A DNA stretch of 64,000 nt, taken from positions 31,593-95,592 of the forward strand of contig CAJUEY010000006.1 in NCBI GenBank assembly GCA_910585825.1, written 5' to 3'. The DNA is from an uncultured Lachnospiraceae bacterium (GTDB taxonomy: Bacteria > Bacillota > Clostridia > Lachnospirales > Lachnospiraceae). Shown piece by piece: positions 1 through 8,985 of the stretch (the stretch's first letter is position 1; the number at the start of each line of letters is the position of its first letter). Below the pieces are notes generated by a model. It was not told the DNA's origin. It saw only the letters and a program-made list of their open reading frames with translations, and did not search any database. The position numbers were made by a program, and so were the translations under genes.

Positions 1-90
1 GCTCCCGCAGATGCGATCAGCGCGATGACCGGCAAAATCGGAATGTTGAAGGGGATTACATCAAAAGCCTTATATGCAAGATTACAGTAA
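1..90 (+). CDS. Iron-only hydrogenase system regulator (TM1266-like), C-terminal fragment
   Basis: Frame 1 is open from the first base and ends in TAA at 88-90. It gives 29 residues ending ADAISAMTGKIGMLKGITSK and a few more. The pattern D-x-I-x-x-x-T-G-K-I/L-G-x-L-x-G/V-x-x-K matches the C-terminus of the small ferredoxin-fold TM1266/NikR-like regulators that sit next to hydrogenase maturase genes. Its position 47 bases before hydE supports this. The start lies outside the window. The family is thought to act in [FeFe]-hydrogenase expression or assembly; the assignment rests on a short tail plus context. Confidence 0.7.
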   Translation, partial: APADAISAMTGKIGMLKGITSKALYARLQ

Positions 91-137
91 CTATGAAACC
101 GAAAGCGGATTAGCTGCAGGGTACAGGAGGGTAAAAG

Positions 138-1190
138 ATGCGTCGTCTGATTGACCGGTTAGAACGGGATCATAAGCTGACAAAAGAAGAGTGGATTGCC
201 GTAATTACAGAAAGGGCAGACAGAGATTATTTGTTTGAAAGAGCAAGAACCCTTGCAAAACAATATTATGGGAATGCAGTTTATATCAGAGGTCTGATCG
301 AATTTACAAATTATTGCGGGAATAATTGTTACTACTGCGGAATCCGCAGAGATAACAGCAGAGCGAGGCGGTATCGCCTCAGTGAAGAAGAAATTTTAGA
401 TTGCTGCAAGGAAGGATATGCCCTTGGCTTTCGTACTTTTGTGCTGCAGGGGGGAGAAGACGGGTATTATACAGATGAAAAATTAGAAAAACTCATTCGC
501 AAGATCAAAACCCTTTACCCGGACTGCGCTCTCACCCTCTCCATTGGCGAGAGGAGCAGAGAAAGTTATGAAAGATATTTTCAAGCAGGCGCAGACCGCT
601 ATCTGCTGCGGCATGAGACTGCAGATCATGGACATTACAGAAAGCTGCATCCTGAAGAACTGACATTAAAAAAACGTATGGACTGCCTTTGGAATCTGAA
701 AGAAATCGGATATCAGGTGGGCTGCGGATTTATGGTAGGTTCTCCGGGACAAACAGCAGAATGCCTTGCAGAAGATATGCTCTTTATTACAGAATTACAG
801 CCGCATATGGCAGGCATTGGACCATTTATTCCGCATCATGAAACGCCATTTGCCGGAGAATCTCAGGGAACAGCAGAGCAGACCTTATATATGATAGGAT
901 TGCTGCGTTTGCTGAAGCCAAATCTTTTGCTCCCTGCGACGACGGCTTTAGGCACCATTCATGCAAGAGGCCGGGAGGAAGGTATTTTAGCCGGCGCCAA
1001 TGTGGTAATGCCTAATCTTTCTCCTGTCGGGGTTCGGAAAAAATATGAGTTATATGACAATAAAATTTGCACCGGAGACGAGGCTGCGGAATGCAGACAC
1101 TGTTTACAGGGAAGAATCGAGAGCATCGGTTACAAACTGGCCGTCGGCCGGGGAGATCCGGTAGAAGATGCAGGAGGAAATTATGTATAA
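138..1190 (+). CDS. hydE: [FeFe]-hydrogenase H-cluster radical SAM maturase HydE
   Basis: This 350-residue radical SAM enzyme acts with HydG and HydF in building the diiron subcluster of the hydrogenase active site. The [4Fe-4S] motif C-x3-C-x2-C is at residues 60-67 (YCGNNCYYC), followed by a TIM-barrel with a LQGGEDGYY segment typical of HydE/BioB. Its length matches the family. The ATG at 138 has an AGGAGGG ribosome site a few bases upstream. It is the first of three maturase genes in tandem, and its stop overlaps the hydG start by 8 bases, which suggests translational coupling. HydE and BioB share a fold; the hydG/hydF neighbours decide the call. Confidence 0.95.
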   Translation: MRRLIDRLERDHKLTKEEWIAVITERADRDYLFERARTLAKQYYGNAVYIRGLIEFTNYCGNNCYYCGIRRDNSRARRYRLSEEEILDCCKEGYALGFRTFVLQGGEDGYYTDEKLEKLIRKIKTLYPDCALTLSIGERSRESYERYFQAGADRYLLRHETADHGHYRKLHPEELTLKKRMDCLWNLKEIGYQVGCGFMVGSPGQTAECLAEDMLFITELQPHMAGIGPFIPHHETPFAGESQGTAEQTLYMIGLLRLLKPNLLLPATTALGTIHARGREEGILAGANVVMPNLSPVGVRKKYELYDNKICTGDEAAECRHCLQGRIESIGYKLAVGRGDPVEDAGGNYV

Positions 1191-2601
1191 TGTAATGTCG
1201 CCAAAGGCAGAAGAATTCATCAGTGATGAAGAGATCCAGGCATGTCTTGCCTATGCGCAGGCAAATAAAAATAACAGGGAAGTCATTGAACAGATTCTTA
1301 AAAAAGCATCTGAAATGAAAGGAATTTCCCATAAAGAGGCAATCGTACTTTTAGATTGTGAACTGGAAGATTTAAACGAGAGAATATACAAACTGGCAGA
1401 AAAGATCAAAGAAGAATTTTACGGTAATCGCATTGTTATGTTTGCACCGCTGTATTTATCCAATTACTGCGTCAACGGATGCAAATACTGTCCGTACCAT
1501 ATGAAAAATAAGCACATTGCCAGAAAGAAGCTGACGCAGGAAGAGATTGTGGAAGAAGTAACGGCTCTGCAGGATATGGGACATAAGCGGCTTGCTTTAG
1601 AGGCCGGAGAAGACCCGGTAAATAATCCCATTGAATATATTTTGAAGAGTATCAGGACGATTTACAGCATCAAACACAAAAATGGGGCAATCCGCCGGGT
1701 CAATGTGAATATTGCGGCGACTACAGTAGAAAATTACAGGAAATTGAAAGATGCCGGAATCGGCACATATATTTTGTTCCAGGAAACCTACAACAAGAAG
1801 TCTTATGAGGATCTGCACCCTACAGGACCAAAGAGCGATTACGCTTATCATACAGAGGCTATGGATCGAGCAAGAGAGGCCGGTATTGATGATATGGGAA
1901 TTGGCGTATTGTTCGGACTGAACAATTATCGCTATGATTTTACCGGAATTATTATGCACGCAGAGCATATGGAGGCTTATGGGGGCGTAGGACCTCATAC
2001 CATCAGCGTACCCCGTGTCAGAAAGGCGGATGACATTGATCCGGATGTATTTGACAACGGAATCAGCGACGATGTCTTTGCCAAAATTGTGGCATGTCTT
2101 AGAATTGCGGTTCCCTATACCGGGATGATTGTATCTACGAGAGAATCCCAGGCCAGCAGGGAGCGTGTACTGCACCTTGGCATTTCCCAGATTAGCGGCG
2201 GTTCCAAAACCAGCGTAGGCGGCTATGCCAAAGAAGAGGCGCCGGAGGATAATTCTGCGCAGTTTGACATCAGCGACAACAGGAGTCTGGACGAAGTCGT
2301 GCATTGGTTAATGGAAATGGGCTATGTACCCAGTTTTTGCACTGCCTGCTACAGAGAAGGCAGAACCGGAGACCGGTTTATGACACTGTTGAAAAATAAA
2401 CAGATTATCAACTGCTGTCATCCAAATGCATTAATGACATTAAAAGAATATTTGGAAGATTATGCCTCCGAAGAGACAAAAGAAATCGGCGGAAAGTTGA
2501 TCGTGGAAGAATTAAAAAAGATAACCAACGAAACCGTACAGCAAAAAGCGGCGGAATATATTGAAAACATTCATCTGGGGAAACGAGATTTTCGTTTCTA
2601 A
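1183..2601 (+). CDS. hydG: [FeFe]-hydrogenase H-cluster radical SAM maturase HydG (tyrosine lyase)
   Basis: HydG cleaves tyrosine to p-cresol and dehydroglycine and supplies CO and cyanide ligands for the H-cluster. The radical SAM motif C-x3-C-x2-C is at residues 96-103 (NYCVNGCKYC). The HydG-specific C-terminal motif C-x2-C-x22-C, which binds the auxiliary cluster, starts at SFCTAC and ends in the second Cys of INCCHP. I place the start at the ATG at 1183, because AGGAGGA lies 6-7 bases before it. An ATG at 1168 in the same frame would put that ribosome site inside the gene. The gene overlaps hydE and is followed 95 bases later by hydF. Confidence 0.96.
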   Translation: MYNVMSPKAEEFISDEEIQACLAYAQANKNNREVIEQILKKASEMKGISHKEAIVLLDCELEDLNERIYKLAEKIKEEFYGNRIVMFAPLYLSNYCVNGCKYCPYHMKNKHIARKKLTQEEIVEEVTALQDMGHKRLALEAGEDPVNNPIEYILKSIRTIYSIKHKNGAIRRVNVNIAATTVENYRKLKDAGIGTYILFQETYNKKSYEDLHPTGPKSDYAYHTEAMDRAREAGIDDMGIGVLFGLNNYRYDFTGIIMHAEHMEAYGGVGPHTISVPRVRKADDIDPDVFDNGISDDVFAKIVACLRIAVPYTGMIVSTRESQASRERVLHLGISQISGGSKTSVGGYAKEEAPEDNSAQFDISDNRSLDEVVHWLMEMGYVPSFCTACYREGRTGDRFMTLLKNKQIINCCHPNALMTLKEYLEDYASEETKEIGGKLIVEELKKITNETVQQKAAEYIENIHLGKRDFRF

Positions 2602-2696
2602 AAATTTTACTGTCGTGTGGAAACGGAAGCTGCCGGTGAAAACTTTTATTAAGATGCAGCAGTTTGGCGGCAGAACAGAACATGGAGCGTATGCAA

Positions 2697-3929
2697 ATGG
2701 ACATGAATGAAACACCTTCTGCGAATCGAATACACATTGGAGTTTTTGGTAGAAGAAATGCCGGAAAATCCAGTATTATTAATGGAATTACCGGGCAGGA
2801 TCTTTCGATTGTTTCCGAAATAAAGGGAACCACGACAGATCCTGTGGCAAAAGCCATGGAGCTTTTGCCCCTCGGCCCGGTAGTGATTATTGATACACCG
2901 GGGTTAGACGATACAGGAGAGCTGGGAGAAAAGCGGGTAGCAAAAACCCGTCAGATTTTAAATAAAACGGATATTGCAGTGTTGGTTGTAGACGGTATGC
3001 AGTTTCCGCAGAAAGAAGAATGGAATCAATTGGAGCAGACCATGCTTGACCGGTTTGCAGCCGGGGGAATTCCTTATTTGATTGCTGTAAATAAAGCCGA
3101 AGGAATATCAGAACAAAAACAGGAAGAGATTACGGATTTTTTGGAAAAAGAAGAGAAGAAATTGTTTGTCAGCGCCAAAAGAGGGCAGAATATAGAAGAG
3201 TTAAAAGAGCGCATTGCAGAGCTTGCTCCCTCTGGGGAAATGACAAAACAGCTGGTGGGGGATCTGCTGCAGCGAAATGATGTTGCAGTGTTAGTCGTAC
3301 CCATTGATTCCGCAGCTCCGAAAGGAAGATTGATCCTGCCCCAGCAGCAGGTGATTCGGGATTGTCTGGAGGCCGGCGCTACAGCAATAGTGACAAGGGA
3401 GACAGAGCTTTCCGGTACGCTGCAGTCTCTGAATCAAAAGCCAAGGGTCGTGATTACCGACAGTCAGGCATTTGAACAGGTGTCAAAAGAGACGCCGTCT
3501 AATATTTATCTGACATCGTTTTCCATATTATTTTCCAGATATAAAGGAAATTTAAAACAGCAGGTTGTGGGAGCAAAGGCGCTGCATCAGTTGCGGGATA
3601 AGGATATTGTATTGCTTTCTGAGGGGTGTACGCATCACAGACAGTGTGAAGATATCGGAACCGTAAAACTGCCCCGGTGGATTCGGGAGTTTACCGGAAA
3701 GGATATTTGTTTTCAATTTACAAGCGGCACACAGTTTCCGGAAGATTTGTCGAAATATGCACTGATTGTGCATTGCGGCGGCTGTACCCTAAATGAGAGG
3801 GAAATGAAATATCGTCTGGGGCGTGCCAAAGAGGCGGGCATACCCATGACAAATTATGGAACGGCTATTGCGGAAATGCATGGAATTCTGGATCGCAGCC
3901 TTGAAATATTTAAGGAACAGCCTTTATGA
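2697..3929 (+). CDS. hydF: [FeFe]-hydrogenase H-cluster maturation GTPase HydF
   Basis: HydF is the scaffold GTPase that receives the diiron precursor from HydE/HydG and delivers it to the hydrogenase. The N-terminal G domain shows the P-loop GRRNAGKS, the G3 motif DTPG and NKAE as G4. The C-terminal cluster domain carries the CTHH and HCGGC ligands. The start is uncertain. In-frame candidates are TTG 2664 and ATGs at 2682, 2691, 2697 and 2703. GGAG at 2684-2687 best serves 2697, and homologous proteins begin close to the NETPSANRIHIG segment. It completes the hydEGF set. No hydrogenase structural gene is in the window, so it must lie elsewhere. Confidence 0.95.
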   Translation: MDMNETPSANRIHIGVFGRRNAGKSSIINGITGQDLSIVSEIKGTTTDPVAKAMELLPLGPVVIIDTPGLDDTGELGEKRVAKTRQILNKTDIAVLVVDGMQFPQKEEWNQLEQTMLDRFAAGGIPYLIAVNKAEGISEQKQEEITDFLEKEEKKLFVSAKRGQNIEELKERIAELAPSGEMTKQLVGDLLQRNDVAVLVVPIDSAAPKGRLILPQQQVIRDCLEAGATAIVTRETELSGTLQSLNQKPRVVITDSQAFEQVSKETPSNIYLTSFSILFSRYKGNLKQQVVGAKALHQLRDKDIVLLSEGCTHHRQCEDIGTVKLPRWIREFTGKDICFQFTSGTQFPEDLSKYALIVHCGGCTLNEREMKYRLGRAKEAGIPMTNYGTAIAEMHGILDRSLEIFKEQPL

Positions 3930-3948
3930 AAATTCCACAGGAGGGGTT

Positions 3949-4773
3949 ATGAATATACAGGATAAGCTGGAGAGAATTTTACGGGAACTGCACATTATGG
4001 TTTCACGGGCGCCGGTATCTGATATCCATGAGGACTATGTTCTGGTTCCAAAGAAAGAAATACAGAAAGAACTGGGAAATTTAAGCCAGACGGTTAGAGA
4101 AATGATGGATGAATATGAGGTGACAGAACAAGGCAGAAACCGGGGAGAATTAGAGGCGGAAAAACTTCGTATGGAAATCATACGGGATGCCAACCAGCAG
4201 GCAGAGGATATCTATGCCGCATCTGTGATTTATTCAGAAGACGCACTGGGAAGAATTCAACTGATCATGGATCAGGCAGAAATGGCATCCAAAGAAGTTT
4301 TGAAACGTTTGAACAGGGAAATGGAAGAAGAAAAACGTGTTGTACGCAGCAATCAATTAGAACTGATTACTCAATTGACAGATTTGAAAGATACTGCCAA
4401 ATACATGAAGATCATTGATGAACGCAACCGGGAGATTGCCAAAGCGAAGGCTCAGAAGAAAGAGGGCAAGCAGGCGCGGAAATATCAGCGCAAAACAGAA
4501 AGGGAGCCGGAGTTTAGTGCGATTAAGCCAGAGATTAAAATTAACGAGGAATATTTTGAAAAAGCAGGTCTGACGCCGGATGGCATCCCAAAAGAAACGG
4601 CAGAGGAACTGGAGAAGGAGGAGGCCGGTGAAGAAATTGTATATGAAAAGCCGGTGATTAAAATTAACCCTCAATATTTTGAAAAAACAAAGAGCGGCGC
4701 CAGAGAAGAGCAGAAAAAAGAGAAAAAAGAAGAAGAAAAACACCAGAGGTTTTTTCCGTTTGGAAAAAAATAG
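3949..4773 (+). CDS. Coiled-coil protein downstream of hydF, function unknown
   Basis: A 274-residue hydrophilic protein with no signal peptide or membrane span. Residues 1-160 are charged and heptad-like (NLSQTVREMMDEYEV, DQAEMASKEVLKRLNREMEEE), resembling DivIVA or ATP-synthase-b-like coiled coils. The tail is basic, then acidic and low in complexity. It contains two copies of a short motif, IKINEEYFEK near residue 196 and IKINPQYFEK near residue 237, and ends FFPFGKK. The ATG at 3949 follows AGGAGGGG with ideal spacing; in-frame ATGs inside the end of hydF lack that site. It lies 19 bases after hydF in the same direction, so it is probably co-transcribed. I do not recognise a characterised family. 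Confidence 0.8.
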   Translation: MNIQDKLERILRELHIMVSRAPVSDIHEDYVLVPKKEIQKELGNLSQTVREMMDEYEVTEQGRNRGELEAEKLRMEIIRDANQQAEDIYAASVIYSEDALGRIQLIMDQAEMASKEVLKRLNREMEEEKRVVRSNQLELITQLTDLKDTAKYMKIIDERNREIAKAKAQKKEGKQARKYQRKTEREPEFSAIKPEIKINEEYFEKAGLTPDGIPKETAEELEKEEAGEEIVYEKPVIKINPQYFEKTKSGAREEQKKEKKEEEKHQRFFPFGKK

Positions 4774-4808
4774 CAAGATACGCGGTAAATAGGGAAGGAG
4801 AAAGGAAC

Positions 4809-5501
4809 ATGAATCGGATACTTGTCTGTGATGATGACAGAGAAATTGTAGAAGCGATAGAGATCTACCTGCTGCAGGAGGGGTATGAAGTAATCAAAGC
4901 ATATGACGGCGCTCAGGCGTTGGAAATTTTGAAAAAGCAGGCAGTGGATCTTTTGATTATCGATGTCATGATGCCCAAGTTAGACGGAATCCGCGCAACG
5001 TTAAAAATCCGCGAGGACAGCAGCATACCGATTATCATATTATCTGCAAAATCAGAAGATTCCGACAAAATTCTGGGATTGAACATCGGTGCAGACGATT
5101 ATCTGACAAAACCCTTTAATCCACTGGAACTGGTAGCAAGAGTCAAGTCGCAGATCAGACGGTATACAAAGCTTGGAAATGCCGCAGAAAACAGTCAGTC
5201 TGTTTATCAGACAGGAGGACTTGTTATCAATGACGATTTGAAAGAAGTTACGGTAGATGACGAGCCGGTGAAACTGACGCCCATCGAGTATAATATTTTA
5301 CTGCTTTTGATGAAAAATCAGGGAAAAGTATTTTCCATCAGTCAGATTTATGAAAGTATCTGGAATGCAGACGCCATTGGCGCAGACAATACGGTTGCAG
5401 TTCATATCCGTCATATTCGGGAAAAGATAGAAATTAATCCCAAAGAACCCAGATATATCAAAGTAGTTTGGGGAATCGGATATAAAATAGATAAAGCATA
5501 G
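4809..5501 (+). CDS. OmpR/PhoB-family response regulator
   Basis: A 230-residue response regulator with an N-terminal receiver (acidic pocket DDD at 8-10, phospho-acceptor Asp52 in IIDVMMPKLDG, conserved Lys in YLTKPF). A C-terminal winged-helix Trans_reg_C domain follows (VKLTPIEYNILLLLMKNQGKVFS, then NTVAVHIRHIREKIE and the VWGIGYK end). The architecture is VanR-like. The ATG at 4809 follows GGAGAAAGG. The partner kinase begins 12 bases after its stop, so the two form a standard two-component operon. The input signal and the targets cannot be read from sequence. Confidence 0.94.
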   Translation: MNRILVCDDDREIVEAIEIYLLQEGYEVIKAYDGAQALEILKKQAVDLLIIDVMMPKLDGIRATLKIREDSSIPIIILSAKSEDSDKILGLNIGADDYLTKPFNPLELVARVKSQIRRYTKLGNAAENSQSVYQTGGLVINDDLKEVTVDDEPVKLTPIEYNILLLLMKNQGKVFSISQIYESIWNADAIGADNTVAVHIRHIREKIEINPKEPRYIKVVWGIGYKIDKA

Positions 5502-5513
5502 GGGATTTGGATT

Positions 5514-7490
5514 ATGGAGAACAGACAATTTGGCAATGAGTTTAAAACAATTGCAGTTTTGCTGCAAATGGTATTTCTAATACTTGTCATTGTATCGCTT
5601 TCTTTCATGGTCAATTTATTTGGAAGGGGTAGGTTTAGTTTTCGAGACATCGGGAATAGCTATTCCTTTTTTCATTCTTATTATTATGTAGAAAGAATCA
5701 CAGATGAGATAAAAGAACTGACGGTATATCTGCAGATGAAGAAAAGAGCCAAGGGGCATGAACCGGAGAATGCAATTTACAAACATTACAAATTGAAATT
5801 TGATACTGACGAGACAAATTTTTACTATTGTTTTTGGCAGGAGGATGTTTTCTATACGAATATGCCGAAAACAACTACAAAAGAGGAGGCCGCAATATTT
5901 GCAGAAAACTGCGGCAATTATTTTTATTATGATGACATGTCTATGGATATCGAAGGGAATTTTGATCATTTAAACAAGATTTCCTACATAGAGTTTCTGC
6001 GTTTGTTTCAAAAAGAACGGGGAGGCGAGCTTTTGCTTGCAGTAGATACGTCACTGCCAAAAGATGACGCGATTGCAGATGCAGAAAGTATTTACCGAAC
6101 CTATTTTCCATGGGCGGGCATCGGAATGTTTGTGGCAATTTTGGCGGGATTGTGTTTTCTGTTGAGCATGATTTACCTTACGCTGGCAGCCGGGCGAAAC
6201 GGAGATGATGACTGCATACGGCTGCACCGTATAGATTATCTTCCCACAGAAATACTTTTTGTGATTACCGTTGCCTTTATTACATCATTGATTGCATTTT
6301 GTGCCAGATTAGGGGGGAAAGAATGGGAGCTGTCCAGTTCACTGATTTTGACCGGAACATTAACGTTTCTTTCCGATGCGGTACTGCTGACTCTGTATCT
6401 GAGCTTTGTCAGAAAGATTAAGGCGGATCAGTTGACTTCCTGCAGTTTGACGGCGTATATTGTACGTACGTTCAAAAAGGGAATGCGCAGACAGGGAATC
6501 GGGAATCGTGCCAAAATTCAGTTTGCGGTATACACGGTCTGTGTGCTGATTTTTTCCTGGGAAGCATTTTCTGGACGGCATATCTGGGCGGCTGCAGGTC
6601 TTTTTGGCGTATTCACGTATACGGCCGTACATTTTTTGCAGCAGGCCATTCAAAGAACAAAGATTTTGGAAGGAATTCGGGAAATCGGTCATGGCAAACT
6701 GGATTATAAATTTAATCTGAAAGATTTTAGCGGAGATTATATGGAACTTGCTGAGAAGATCAATGGGATCGGAGACGGTCTGATGAAGGCAGTAGAAGAA
6801 AATGTGAAAAATGAACGGCTGAAAACAGAGCTGGTTACCAATGTATCTCATGATATTAAGACTCCGCTGACATCGATTATCAATTATATCAGCCTTATCA
6901 AAATGGAAGGAAGCTGGAATGAAAATATAGAAAATTATGTGGAAATTCTGGAACGGAAATCCCAGCGTCTCAAACAGCTGACAGAAGATCTGGTGGAGGT
7001 TTCCCAGATTACCAGTGGAAATATTCGTTTGGATATGCAGCCGATTAATATGGTAGAATTGATTTGCCAGACCGGAGGAGAATTTAATGAAATATTTGAA
7101 GATGTGGGACTTACGATTATAACCAGGCTGCCGAAAGAACCGGTTATGATTTTGGCAGACGGAAGCCGTGTCTGGAGAGTGGTGCAGAATTTGTATAACA
7201 ATGTGGCAAAATATGCCATGCCGAATACGAGAGTATTTGTGGAATTAAAAGTTAATGACGGATACGCAGAATTTTCCATTAAGGATATTTCTGCACAGGG
7301 AATTCATATGCCTGTACAGGAACTGGGAGAGCGGTTTGTAAGAGGAGATGAATCCAGAGGAACAGAAGGTCATGGACTGGGACTTTCCATTGCCAGAAAT
7401 CTGACGGCCCTTATGGGAGGAACCTTTGAAATCAGTATGGATGGAGATTTGTTTATTGCAGCGATTGCGTTTCCTGTGATAAATCCCTGA
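5514..7490 (+). CDS. Membrane sensor histidine kinase, partner of the upstream response regulator
   Basis: A 658-residue kinase. One membrane span near residues 12-35 is followed by a roughly 160-residue extracytoplasmic region, then a multi-span block (about residues 195-370), which is more membrane than the simplest two-span sensors have. A HAMP-like linker follows (IREIGHGKLDYKFNLKDFSG). The HisKA H-box NVSHDIKTPLTSIINY precedes the HATPase domain with GSRVWRVVQNLYNNVAKYA as N box and GHGLGLSIARNL as G box. It is coupled to the OmpR-type regulator. The multi-span block resembles VanS-like kinases of Lachnospiraceae; the ligand is unknown. Confidence 0.93.
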   Translation: MENRQFGNEFKTIAVLLQMVFLILVIVSLSFMVNLFGRGRFSFRDIGNSYSFFHSYYYVERITDEIKELTVYLQMKKRAKGHEPENAIYKHYKLKFDTDETNFYYCFWQEDVFYTNMPKTTTKEEAAIFAENCGNYFYYDDMSMDIEGNFDHLNKISYIEFLRLFQKERGGELLLAVDTSLPKDDAIADAESIYRTYFPWAGIGMFVAILAGLCFLLSMIYLTLAAGRNGDDDCIRLHRIDYLPTEILFVITVAFITSLIAFCARLGGKEWELSSSLILTGTLTFLSDAVLLTLYLSFVRKIKADQLTSCSLTAYIVRTFKKGMRRQGIGNRAKIQFAVYTVCVLIFSWEAFSGRHIWAAAGLFGVFTYTAVHFLQQAIQRTKILEGIREIGHGKLDYKFNLKDFSGDYMELAEKINGIGDGLMKAVEENVKNERLKTELVTNVSHDIKTPLTSIINYISLIKMEGSWNENIENYVEILERKSQRLKQLTEDLVEVSQITSGNIRLDMQPINMVELICQTGGEFNEIFEDVGLTIITRLPKEPVMILADGSRVWRVVQNLYNNVAKYAMPNTRVFVELKVNDGYAEFSIKDISAQGIHMPVQELGERFVRGDESRGTEGHGLGLSIARNLTALMGGTFEISMDGDLFIAAIAFPVINP

Positions 7491-7556
7491 TGATGGACAA
7501 CTGATTTTTTGGGGAATGTTTCATCAGGCGTCCCGTGGCACAAAGAGGAGGTAAGA

Positions 7557-8972
7557 ATGTATTTTAGTTCAATGACGTTTTTGTGGTTTTTTCTTCCGAT
7601 TACACTGATTTTATATTTGGTAATGGAACGTTTTGGAAAAAATCTTGCAGGAAATATGGTATTGCTTCTGGCAAGCCTCATTTTTTACGCTTGGGGAGAA
7701 CCCCTTTATATTCTGCTGCTGCTTTTTTCTGTAGTCATGAATTATATCTTCGGTATATGGATGGACAGGGAAGGCGTGCATTACAGAAAGCTGATTTTGA
7801 CGGTCAGCGTGCTGTTAAATATTGGTTTGCTGGGATTTTTTAAGTATTTTAATTTTTTTGCGGTGTATTTCAATCACATTTTGAAAGGGGATTACATATC
7901 GATGAGCCAGTTCGCTCTGCCCCTTGGCATTTCCTTTTATACATTTCAGGCAATGTCGTATGTGATTGACGTTTACCGCAGAGAAGTAAAGGCGCAGAAA
8001 AATTTCTTTTATCTGCTGTTATATATCTCGCTGTTTCCGCAATTAGTGGCCGGACCGATTGTAAAATATAAAGACGTCGAGACGCAGATTCTGGAGAGAA
8101 CGAATACGGCTGCAAAGCGCGCCTATGGAGTGAGGCGGTTTATCTACGGACTTGGCAAGAAGGTGCTGTTGTCCAATGTCTTTGGAAGATATGTGGATAT
8201 GGTTTTGGGATTTGAAGCGGCGCAGCTTAGTACAGGGCTGATCTGGCTGGTCATGATTATGTATACCTTCCAGATTTATTATGATTTTTCCGGTTATTCG
8301 GATATGGCGATCGGTCTTGGCTATATGTTTGGATTTGAATTCCGGGAAAATTTCAATTATCCATATATTTCTAAGTCCATACAGGAGTTTTGGCGGAGAT
8401 GGCATATTTCTCTTTCTACCTGGTTTAAAGAATATGTGTATATACCCCTCGGCGGAAACCGGAAAGGCAGCATTCGGACTTATATCAATCTATTTATCGT
8501 ATTTTTGCTCACAGGCTTCTGGCATGGGGCAAGCCTGACATTTGTATTTTGGGGGCTTTTTCACGGCTTTTTTATGATTGTGGAGCGATTGGGCTTTGGT
8601 AAAGTTTTAGAAAAGAATCCTTTGAAATTTCTGAACCATCTTTATGCGTGGATTGTTGTAGTCTGCGGCTGGGTACTGTTCCGTATGGACGGCATGAAAA
8701 AGGGGATTGCATTTTTAAAAGCGATGTTTGTTTATCAGAAAGGGGAATATAATATCACAGCATGCCTGAATGCAGAAGTAATACTGATCCTTCTGCTTGG
8801 ATTGCTGTTTTGCGGTATCTTACAGGATTGGATTCCAAAGCTGAAAGAAACTCTTTATCGCAAAGAGGAAATATCGGTTTTCCAAACAGGGTGCCTGTTT
8901 GTGATTTTTTTCCTATGCGTTATTTCACTTTCTGCTGATTCGTATAATCCGTTTATTTATTTTCGGTTTTAG
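7557..8972 (+). CDS. MBOAT-family O-acyltransferase (AlgI/DltB-like)
   Basis: A 471-residue polytopic protein with the hallmarks of bacterial MBOAT enzymes. These are an N-terminal FYAWGEP segment, the PLGISFYTFQAMSYVIDVYR block, YYDFSGYSDMAIGLG, the FWRRWHISLSTWFKEYVYIPLGGNR block, and the catalytic His in GFWHGASLTFVFWGLFHG. These proteins move acyl groups across or onto envelope glycans (alginate, teichoic acid, cell-wall polymers). The start is the ATG at 7557 behind GAGGAGGT; an upstream in-frame start at 7509 has no such site. The next gene is a DHHW/AlgJ-like protein, the usual partner that completes O-acetylation. Confidence 0.93.
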   Translation: MYFSSMTFLWFFLPITLILYLVMERFGKNLAGNMVLLLASLIFYAWGEPLYILLLLFSVVMNYIFGIWMDREGVHYRKLILTVSVLLNIGLLGFFKYFNFFAVYFNHILKGDYISMSQFALPLGISFYTFQAMSYVIDVYRREVKAQKNFFYLLLYISLFPQLVAGPIVKYKDVETQILERTNTAAKRAYGVRRFIYGLGKKVLLSNVFGRYVDMVLGFEAAQLSTGLIWLVMIMYTFQIYYDFSGYSDMAIGLGYMFGFEFRENFNYPYISKSIQEFWRRWHISLSTWFKEYVYIPLGGNRKGSIRTYINLFIVFLLTGFWHGASLTFVFWGLFHGFFMIVERLGFGKVLEKNPLKFLNHLYAWIVVVCGWVLFRMDGMKKGIAFLKAMFVYQKGEYNITACLNAEVILILLLGLLFCGILQDWIPKLKETLYRKEEISVFQTGCLFVIFFLCVISLSADSYNPFIYFRF

Positions 8973-8985
8973 GGAGGGAGAGGAT

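Noticed and set aside
4357..4776. Open minus-strand frame rich in Phe and Leu opposite the coiled-coil gene
   Set aside because: It mirrors the Lys/Glu-rich plus-strand coding bias; it has no ribosome site and its hydrophobicity follows from the complement of AAA/GAA codons.
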